From positions 1-11,822 of the forward strand of contig CAJTMU010000072.1 of NCBI GenBank assembly GCA_910577365.1: a stretch of 11,822 bases of DNA, read 5' to 3'. The position numbers and the translations under genes were made by a program. The notes beneath the pieces were generated by a model. It made no database searches. It worked only from the letters and a program-made list of their open reading frames with translations, and was not told the origin of the DNA. This DNA is from an uncultured Oscillospiraceae bacterium (GTDB lineage Bacteria; Bacillota; Clostridia; Oscillospirales; Ruminococcaceae). This document shows, piece after piece, positions 6,290 to 11,822 of the stretch; the stretch's first letter is position 1; each line of letters begins with the position of its first letter.

Positions 6290-7423
6290 TCAGATCACCT
6301 TGTCTTCCCCAAGAAGTTCGATTATTTCCTTAAGAATTACATCCGCCGCGTTGTTTCTGGCGGATTTTTCGGCGTTCTCTTCCATAAGCTCCAGCCGCTG
6401 CCTGTCAGTGTACAGCTTTGAAACTTCATCAACCAGCCTTGCCCTTGTAAGGTCCTTGTCCTCTATCAATATTGCCGCGTGAGCGTTGCTCAGAGTAAGC
6501 GCATTGTAATACTGGTGATTTTCCGTGGCATTGGGATAAGGCACAAGTATTGCGGGGCGCCCTATTGCTGTAAGCTCTGTTACGGTCATAGCGCCCGCGC
6601 GGGATATTATCAAGTCCGCCGCGCACATACAGGTATACATATTATCAATATAATCCTTAAATATATGCCGCGTTTTGTCCTCGGCAGCGCCGCTGCTCTC
6701 CAGAGCGCCGTAAAAAAGCTCTTTTCCCTTTCCGCCGTAGGAATGGATGTGGTTTATTCCGCCCTTTTTTCCCTCCCACGCTATAAGCTCCGCTACTGCC
6801 TCGGTTATCCTGTTAGCGCCCAGACTGCCGCCGAACGACAGCACTGTAAACCCTTCGGGAAGCCCTAAGCGCTTACGCGCGGATTCACGCTCCTCAATGG
6901 GAATATTGCTTCTGAGCGGATTGCCTGTGACCACACATCTCTCATCAGTGTTAAGATGCTTTTTCGCGTCCTCGGTAGCCAGCAGCACCTTATCAGCCTT
7001 TTTAGCAAGCATTTTCGTCGCCATTCCCGGGTAGGAATTACTTTCGTGAGTGACCGTCTTTATGCCCATAGCCGCGGCTTGTCCAAGAACCGTTCCCGTA
7101 ACATAGCCTCCGGTGCCGATAGCAACGTCAGGCTTAAACTCCCTCAGTATTTTCCGCACCTTCATTTTCGCTGAGATAAGATAGCAATACGCTGCCTTGA
7201 AATTTCTGCCGATATTTCTTACCGAAACTTTGCGCTGAAATCCCGCCATTTCCACCGCGGTGAAATTATAACCCGCCTTTGTCACAAGACGTGCTTCCAT
7301 GCCGCCGGGTGTGCCTATAAACAGTATCTCCGTTTCGGGGAAAACACTTTTCATCTTATCCGCTATGGCAAGAGCGGGATTTATATGCCCCGCGGTTCCT
7401 CCCGCGGCAAAAACAGCTTTCAT
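6290..7423 (-). CDS. murG: Lipid II synthase MurG (UDP-GlcNAc:lipid I GlcNAc transferase)
   Basis: 377 residues. GT28-family glycosyltransferase on the inner membrane face; it adds GlcNAc from UDP-GlcNAc to lipid I to make lipid II. N-terminal glycine loop GGTAGHINPALA at 8-19 with the general-base His13. GTGGYV is at 103-108, the second G loop GGSLGA at 198-203, the UDP-GlcNAc-binding SRAGAMTVTEL at 274-284 and ENHQYYNA at 301-308. The usual HEQN motif reads HESN (126-129). AGGAGG with 6-base spacing supports the start. Uniquely in this operon, 241 bp of non-coding DNA with repeats separates it from ftsW upstream. murA follows after 99 bp, in which I see no gene. Confidence 0.97.
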   Translation of the reverse strand: MKAVFAAGGTAGHINPALAIADKMKSVFPETEILFIGTPGGMEARLVTKAGYNFTAVEMAGFQRKVSVRNIGRNFKAAYCYLISAKMKVRKILREFKPDVAIGTGGYVTGTVLGQAAAMGIKTVTHESNSYPGMATKMLAKKADKVLLATEDAKKHLNTDERCVVTGNPLRSNIPIEERESARKRLGLPEGFTVLSFGGSLGANRITEAVAELIAWEGKKGGINHIHSYGGKGKELFYGALESSGAAEDKTRHIFKDYIDNMYTCMCAADLIISRAGAMTVTELTAIGRPAILVPYPNATENHQYYNALTLSNAHAAILIEDKDLTRARLVDEVSKLYTDRQRLELMEENAEKSARNNAADVILKEIIELLGEDKVI

Positions 7424-7539
7424 AAAAAGCCTCCTGTTTTTTTATTAGTTTTTTTCGCCGTAAACCGTGTAAGGTTCGATTTGAACTGTGATGCTTTAAA
7501 GTTGTTTTTATAGGGTGCAAATTATAAAGAATTTTAAAA

Positions 7540-7592
7540 TTCCCGCACTCACGCTCCGCTCTGCTTCGTTACACTGCGCGCGACTGCGGGAA
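7540..7592 (-). promoter_or_regulatory. GC-rich imperfect hairpin in the ftsW-murG gap
   Basis: TTCCCGCA (7540-7547) pairs perfectly with TGCGGGAA (7585-7592). Pairing continues inward with mismatches (TC/GA, then CGC/GCG). In the direction of transcription the hairpin is followed by TTTTAAAA, a short T run, so it could act as a weak terminator or attenuator that lowers murG expression relative to ftsW. It may equally be the core of a repeat element. Confidence 0.4.
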
Positions 7593-7596
7593 CCGG

Positions 7597-7621
7597 TCAT
7601 AATTCTCTCAGCAAATTATGA
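7597..7621. repeat. 8-bp inverted repeat, second hairpin of the ftsW-murG gap
   Basis: TCATAATT (7597-7604) and AATTATGA (7614-7621) form a perfect 8-bp stem with a 9-base loop, overlapping the right direct repeat. There is no T run beside it. Confidence 0.4.
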
Positions 7622-7664
7622 CTCTTTTTAAAATTCTGATGCATGGGTGTAATGATGCCATATG

Positions 7665-8927
7665 CTATTTCAGCCGTGCCCTCTTGCTTACCGAAAGCAA
7701 CAGCCCAACCTCGGCGAGCTGCACCATCAGCGCCGTGCCGCCGTAACTGAAAAACGGCAGTGATATACCGGTATTTGGAATGCAGCACACGTTTACCCCT
7801 ATATTCAGCATAGCCTGCAGACCAACCTGAAGCGAAATACCCGTTGCCAGCAGCATTCCGAATTTATCCTCCGCCGCGCGGGCAATTGAAAAGCCTCTGA
7901 ATACGAATATTGCAAACAGTACTATAACCGCCACTCCTCCGACAAAGCCAAGCTCCTCGCATATTACCGCATACACAAAGTCGTTCTGAGCCTCGGGAAG
8001 ATAATAATGCTTCTGTACGGAGTTTCCGAAGCCCACGCCCCAGAACCCGCCTGAACCAACCGCCAATATTGCCTGATAGGACTGATAGGTCTTATCTCCG
8101 GTATCCGCGGTAGGATCGAATGTATAGGCTATTCTGTCCGAAAAATACGTAAAATCACTTGTCGCGAAAAATAGTACGCCTATTATCAGCACAAAAACGC
8201 CAACAACAAGAGCGGGTTTTATATTAATACCACCAACAAACAGCATAGCCGCCCAAAGTGCCGCCATAATAAGCAGTCCCGACAAATGTGGCTGGAGGTA
8301 CATAAGCACGCCGATTATAGCCATCAGAACCAGCGGTCTCCTTATTCCGTACTTGAACAGCCGTATCCTGTCGGTATTCTTGTGTATGTACCACGCCATA
8401 AAGATTATCAGACCAACCTTAAGCAGATCCGAGGGCTGAAAAGAGCCGAGAAGCGGTATTGCAAGCCAGCGCCGCGGTCCGCCCTCGATATTGCTTACTC
8501 CGAAAGGAATAACAAGCGCTGTTAGTACCAGTGTCCCGACAAGTATCACCTGAGAGAAGTTAAAGCTTCGACCGCCGGGGAGTTTAAATTCCTTGCGCAG
8601 AAAGCGGTAATCGAATACGCTGAGCACAAACATCATCACAAGACCTATTCCCGCAGCTATCATCTGCTTGGAGATATATGCAAAAGAGTCGCTGTCGTTC
8701 TTGCGGTAGCTCCACGCGTGTCCCGCCGAGAACATCATCGTCATTCCAAACACCAGCAGCACCAGTGTGACCACAAGCATAGGAACGTCTACGCGGCTGG
8801 AAAAATCCAGCACCGCTATGGCATTGGGATTATTCTTTTTTGCCTTCCCTTTTCGGGAGCTTTGCGCTTTGACCCGACCATTGTCGGGGCTTGGCGGATT
8901 CGCTTTTTTTCTTGCAGTAGTTTCCAT
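7665..8927 (-). CDS. ftsW: Septal peptidoglycan glycosyltransferase FtsW (SEDS family)
   Basis: 420 residues. Polytopic SEDS enzyme that polymerises lipid II into glycan strands at the division site with a class B PBP. Residues 1-45 are a basic cytoplasmic tail; about ten membrane helices follow. Family motifs: GGPRRW (149-154), QPSDLLK (164-170), ADTGDKTYQ (274-282) with Asp275 at the place of the catalytic Asp of the large loop, YLPEAQNDF (309-317), EELG (324-327) and TGISLPFFSYGGT (386-398). The helix motif usually written QPDLG reads QPHLSG (212-217). GGGAGGAAAT before the ATG is a strong but closely spaced Shine-Dalgarno. It follows mraY by 24 bp with no murD between. The position next to murG would also suit the sporulation paralogue SpoVE; FtsW is preferred because this is the only SEDS gene in the cluster. 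Confidence 0.93.
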   Translation of the reverse strand: METTARKKANPPSPDNGRVKAQSSRKGKAKKNNPNAIAVLDFSSRVDVPMLVVTLVLLVFGMTMMFSAGHAWSYRKNDSDSFAYISKQMIAAGIGLVMMFVLSVFDYRFLRKEFKLPGGRSFNFSQVILVGTLVLTALVIPFGVSNIEGGPRRWLAIPLLGSFQPSDLLKVGLIIFMAWYIHKNTDRIRLFKYGIRRPLVLMAIIGVLMYLQPHLSGLLIMAALWAAMLFVGGINIKPALVVGVFVLIIGVLFFATSDFTYFSDRIAYTFDPTADTGDKTYQSYQAILAVGSGGFWGVGFGNSVQKHYYLPEAQNDFVYAVICEELGFVGGVAVIVLFAIFVFRGFSIARAAEDKFGMLLATGISLQVGLQAMLNIGVNVCCIPNTGISLPFFSYGGTALMVQLAEVGLLLSVSKRARLK

Positions 8928-8951
8928 ATTTCCTCCCGAACCAGTTTTCCG

Positions 8952-9995
8952 TTACCTAAACATTATTTTTGAAAGCAGCACCACGGCTATCCCCAGAACC
9001 AGAGCGAGAGCCGAAAACACCACGTCGATCTTTACCTCGCTCCAGCCGCTCAATTCAAAATGATGGTGTATGGGAGTCATTTTGAAAAGCCGCTTGCCCT
9101 CCTTGGTGTGATGCATTTTTTTGGTTATTTTAAAGACGGTCACCTGAATGACCACAGACAGCGCCTCAAGAATATAAACCAGCGCCGCGATAAGCATCAG
9201 CACCTCGCAGCCGCAGCCCACGCCCACCGCGCAGACCACTCCCCCGAGGAACATTGAGCCGGTATCACCCATAAAGACCTTTGCGGGCGGAAAGTTCCAC
9301 ATCAGAAATCCGATGCACGCTCCCGCTGTGCACAAAGTCAGCAGAGTTTCCCCAAACATTCCCAGCATGCCCGATATCACCGCGAACGCCGCCATATAAA
9401 CCACTGTGACCGATGAGCAAAGCCCGTCTATTCCGTCGGTGAGATTGACAGCGTTTACAAGGTAAAGTATGATTACACCCATTATTGGGTAGTAAAGCAG
9501 TCCCATATCAAGCTGCCAGCCCCAAGGGAACGTCACAACCGTCCTCGCACAGCCACTGACATAAAGCGTTGCAAAATAAGCGGAGATTATCAGTACCTGA
9601 ATGACGATTTTCTGCATTACCGTCAGACCCTCGTTATGGTGCTTCTTTACCTTTATGAAATCATCCAGAAAGCCCATAAAGCCGAACAGCACCGCCATAA
9701 CCAGCCCCGCCGCGGAGCGTATCAGCTCAGGTCTGTCCGTGCCGTTCATATCCGCGCCGCCGAAAGCCCCGAGCAGTATCATGCCGCAGAGAAAGCTGAC
9801 AAACACCGCTATTATAAACATTATCCCTCCCATAGTGGGAGTCCCCTGCTTCTTTTCCTTGTGCCATTTTGGTCCGATATCGAGTATAGTCTGCCCGTAT
9901 TTCAGCTTGTGCAGAAACGGTATGAACCATATCCCCGCAAGCCATGTCAGCGCAAACGCCAAGCAAGCCATAAAAACATTAGTAAAGGTCATCAT
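8952..9995 (-). CDS. mraY: Phospho-N-acetylmuramoyl-pentapeptide transferase MraY
   Basis: 347 residues, about ten membrane helices. Transfers phospho-MurNAc-pentapeptide from UDP to undecaprenyl phosphate, making lipid I at the inner membrane face. Conserved motifs are all present: GTPTMGG (51-57), the DD pair of FLDDF (111-112), NLTDGIDGL (184-192), FMGDTGS (241-247) with the Mg-binding Asp, and PIHHHFE (308-314), the histidine loop. There are two adjacent ATG codons; the first (9995) is taken because AAAGGAG already lies 12 bases before it. Only 8 bp separate it from the murF stop, and its Shine-Dalgarno lies within the end of murF, so the two genes are probably translationally coupled. 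Identification is certain. Confidence 0.98.
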   Translation of the reverse strand: MMTFTNVFMACLAFALTWLAGIWFIPFLHKLKYGQTILDIGPKWHKEKKQGTPTMGGIMFIIAVFVSFLCGMILLGAFGGADMNGTDRPELIRSAAGLVMAVLFGFMGFLDDFIKVKKHHNEGLTVMQKIVIQVLIISAYFATLYVSGCARTVVTFPWGWQLDMGLLYYPIMGVIILYLVNAVNLTDGIDGLCSSVTVVYMAAFAVISGMLGMFGETLLTLCTAGACIGFLMWNFPPAKVFMGDTGSMFLGGVVCAVGVGCGCEVLMLIAALVYILEALSVVIQVTVFKITKKMHHTKEGKRLFKMTPIHHHFELSGWSEVKIDVVFSALALVLGIAVVLLSKIMFR

Positions 9996-10003
9996 TGAAG
10001 AGC

Positions 10004-11347
10004 TTATCTCCTTTGGATTTTTTCAGCAATTTCTTCCATTCTCATTCCGCGGCTGCCCTTAAACAGCACTGCGTCACCCTCCGCAAGGAAATCATTAATC
10101 CGCGCCGTAAGCGTGTCCTTATCCTCGCTGTGGAAAACCTCCACGCCGCTGCCTGTAAGCGCGTCACGGCAGGCTGCCATTTCCGCGCCGTACAAAAAGC
10201 ATACGTCCGCGTTAAGGCGAATATAGTCCGCTATCATCGCGTGAAGCTGTTTTGACATGTCGCCAAGCTCCAGCATATCGCCCAGCACGGCTATCTTCCG
10301 CTTTGCTCTCATGCTGCTGAGCACCGAAAGCGCCGATCTCATTGAAGTGGGGCTTGCGTTATAGCAGTCCAGAATGACCGTTATATCTTCGCGGCGCTCT
10401 ATCTTCTGCCGCATTCCGCTCGCCTCGTAATTCAGAAACGCGGGTATTATCTCCTCCGCCGAAAGCCCCAGCTCTCTGCCGACGCAGAACGCTGCCAGAG
10501 CGTTCATCACATGATGTTCGCCGACAATGTTGAGAGAAGCAGCAAAAAGCTTTCCCTCCGCAATAAGCTCGAAGCGCTCTCCGTCGGAAGTGTGCATTAT
10601 ATTCTCTGCTCTCACGTCACAGTCCGCTCCGAAGCCGTAACGGATAATTTTCCTGCCGAGTTTATCGGCGCTTACCGTTCCCAGATAATCGTCGTCGCCG
10701 TTTACTATAAGCGGAGCGCTCTCCGAAGCGCCGTCGAGTATCTCCAGCTTTGCTTTCAAAATATTTTCACGTGTTTTGAGATTCTCAATATGGCAGTAGC
10801 CTATATTGGTTATAACAGCTATATCGGGGTGAGCCGCGCGAGACAGCACGGAGATCTCCCCCAAATCGGACATTCCCATCTCAATTACCGCCGCTCCGTA
10901 GCTCCCGTCAAGGCGGAACAGCGTCCGCGGCAAACCTATGTCATTATTAAAATTCCCTTCTGTTTTAAGGGTATTGTATTTAGCTGAGAGCACTGCGTAC
11001 ACCATATCTTTGGTGGATGTTTTTCCCACGCTTCCGGTTATCCCGCACAGCTTAACGGGAAATCTGTCGCGGTAGTGCCGCGCGAGCGCAAGCTGCGCCG
11101 CCCTCGAATCCTCCACGCGTATGATCGGAATATCCGCCGAAACCTCGCCGTCGCAGAGAGCCGCCGCAGCTCCCTTTTCCTTCGCCGCCGCCACGAAATC
11201 GTTGCCGTTGAAGCTCTCGCCGCGTATCGCTATAAAAAGGTTGCCGCGCGATATGGTACGCGTATCGGTCGATACCCCGCTCACTTCGATATCGCCGCCG
11301 CGGAGCGTTCCGCCCGTTACCTCGGCTATTTCACCTGTCGTAAACAT
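10004..11347 (-). CDS. murF: UDP-MurNAc-tripeptide--D-Ala-D-Ala ligase MurF
   Basis: 447 residues. Cytosolic ATP-dependent Mur ligase that adds D-Ala-D-Ala to UDP-MurNAc-tripeptide. Domain 1 (1-95) binds UDP (STDTR 26-30, GNLFIAIRGE 35-44). Domain 2 has the ATP loop GITGSVGKTST (102-112), where the usual Asn is Val. It also has GNFNNDIGLP (131-140), EMG (156-158), NIGYCHIEN (181-189) and KAKLEI (198-203) with the likely carbamylated Lys200. Domain 3 has DCYNASPTSM (327-336), VLGDMLELG (354-362) and KGSRGMRME (430-438). The DxYNA(S/N)P motif marks it as MurF rather than MurE or MurC. It starts 27 bp after murE with a modest ribosome site (TAGGTAGGTAG). Confidence 0.97.
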   Translation of the reverse strand: MFTTGEIAEVTGGTLRGGDIEVSGVSTDTRTISRGNLFIAIRGESFNGNDFVAAAKEKGAAAALCDGEVSADIPIIRVEDSRAAQLALARHYRDRFPVKLCGITGSVGKTSTKDMVYAVLSAKYNTLKTEGNFNNDIGLPRTLFRLDGSYGAAVIEMGMSDLGEISVLSRAAHPDIAVITNIGYCHIENLKTRENILKAKLEILDGASESAPLIVNGDDDYLGTVSADKLGRKIIRYGFGADCDVRAENIMHTSDGERFELIAEGKLFAASLNIVGEHHVMNALAAFCVGRELGLSAEEIIPAFLNYEASGMRQKIERREDITVILDCYNASPTSMRSALSVLSSMRAKRKIAVLGDMLELGDMSKQLHAMIADYIRLNADVCFLYGAEMAACRDALTGSGVEVFHSEDKDTLTARINDFLAEGDAVLFKGSRGMRMEEIAEKIQRR

Positions 11348-11374
11348 ATTATCTACCTACCTATGTTCGTTTGC

Positions 11375-11822
11375 TTACCTGCCCTTATGCCTGTCAGCCC
11401 ACTCGCTGACTATCTCTTTCTCGTCAAAATGCAGGTATTCGTCACCAATCGCCTGATAATCCTCGTGACCCTTTCCGCATAGCGCCACGATATCGCCGCT
11501 TTGCGCCATATCAAGCGCCGCCAGAACGGCTTCTCTCCTGTCGGTAATGCCGATATACGGCACTCCCGCGGATATCCCCTCGGCAACATCGTCCACGGTT
11601 TTCTGAGGGTCCTCATGACGCGGGCTGTCCGTCGTCACTATCAGATAATCGGAATATTTTGCCGCAGCCGCGCCCATCGCAGGACGTTTTCCCGCGTCGC
11701 GCTCACCCGCAGCCCCGAAAAGAGTTATAAGCCGCCCCTTAGCAAGCGGCTTGAGGGTGGAAAGAAGCTTTTCCAATCCATCTTCGGTGTGGGCGTAGTC
11801 GCGTATCACGGTGAAATCTCCG
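11375..11822 (-). CDS. murE: UDP-MurNAc-tripeptide synthetase MurE, C-terminal domain (N-terminus outside window)
   Basis: The frame is open to the window edge and ends at TAA 11377..11375, so only about 148 C-terminal residues are seen. It starts within GDFTVIRDYAHT, the DYAHTP region at the start of the Mur ligase C-terminal domain, with Glu in place of the usual Pro. FGAAGERDAGKRPAMG then matches the FGcGGdRD-KRP-MG region of MurE. The amino-acid selecting motif reads DSPRHEDP, close to the DNPRxEDP of meso-diaminopimelate-adding enzymes; Lys-adding enzymes lack this Arg. The later CGKGHEDYQ also fits the meso-DAP type. Meso-DAP specificity is therefore likely but inferred. The GTG near 11809 is an internal valine, not the start. 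Confidence 0.95.
   Translation of the reverse strand, partial: GDFTVIRDYAHTEDGLEKLLSTLKPLAKGRLITLFGAAGERDAGKRPAMGAAAAKYSDYLIVTTDSPRHEDPQKTVDDVAEGISAGVPYIGITDRREAVLAALDMAQSGDIVALCGKGHEDYQAIGDEYLHFDEKEIVSEWADRHKGR

Larger units (their letters stand above)
7517..7636. repeat. Structured repeat element between ftsW and murG
   Basis: Two 26-bp imperfect direct repeats (7517-7542 and 7611-7636, 21 of 26 identical) share GCAAATTAT, six variable bases, then TTTTAAAATTC. Between them lie a GC-rich inverted repeat (7540-7592) and a second inverted repeat (7597-7621). The left copy includes a perfect 14-bp palindrome, GAATTTTAAAATTC (7529-7542). The GC-rich core in AT-rich flanks is unlike the surrounding intergenic DNA. 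It is consistent with a small non-autonomous repeat inserted in the operon or with an RNA regulatory element. No ORF of note lies in the 7424-7664 gap. Confidence 0.55.

Noticed and set aside
7521..7526. TATAAT on the minus strand before murG
   Set aside because: There is no -35-like hexamer at 16-18 bp upstream and no TGn extension, and it lies within a repeat copy.
11807..11809. GTG as the start of the right-edge gene
   Set aside because: The frame continues upstream to the window edge and the sequence here is the internal DYAHT region of MurE.

Overview
The window is a minus-strand stretch of a bacterial division and cell wall (dcw) cluster, read from right to left, followed by a separate small minus-strand operon of unrecognised genes. 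The gene order, strong AGGAGG-type Shine-Dalgarno sites, SigA-type promoters, a murA copy inside the cluster and a MurE that looks meso-DAP-specific point to a Firmicute of class Clostridia, most likely the Oscillospiraceae/Ruminococcaceae. That placement is inferred from protein character and layout, not from a database search.

Region 1 (11822 to 2373, minus strand): murE (5' part missing at the window edge), murF, mraY, ftsW, murG, murA, divIB/ftsQ and ftsZ. These genes make UDP-MurNAc-pentapeptide (MurA, MurE, MurF), lipid I (MraY) and lipid II (MurG). They also supply the division glycosyltransferase (FtsW), the divisome scaffold protein (DivIB) and the Z-ring GTPase (FtsZ). Most genes are 8 to 30 bp apart, which fits one long operon. 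There are three exceptions: a 241-bp gap between ftsW and murG with a structured repeat element, a 99-bp gap between murG and murA, and a 197-bp gap before ftsZ with a near-consensus extended -10 promoter. ftsZ ends in a good intrinsic terminator. murD, murC, murB and ftsA are all absent from places where they often sit in other genomes.

Region 2 (2372 to 2099): an AT-rich intergenic region with the ftsZ terminator, a second SigA-like promoter and a leader hairpin.

Region 3 (2098 to 1, minus strand): three genes I cannot assign to a family. In order they are a TTG-started exported protein with a C-terminal membrane anchor, a five-helix membrane protein with a soluble C-terminal domain, and a 97-residue fragment that runs off the left edge. 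Spacing of 30 and 21 bp suggests one operon. No tRNA, rRNA, CRISPR array, transposase or phage gene was seen. The window is mostly core housekeeping DNA. The parts least explained are the region 3 operon, the ftsW-murG repeat element and several departures from canonical motifs (FtsZ C-terminal peptide, FtsW TM motif, MurE DNPR motif).
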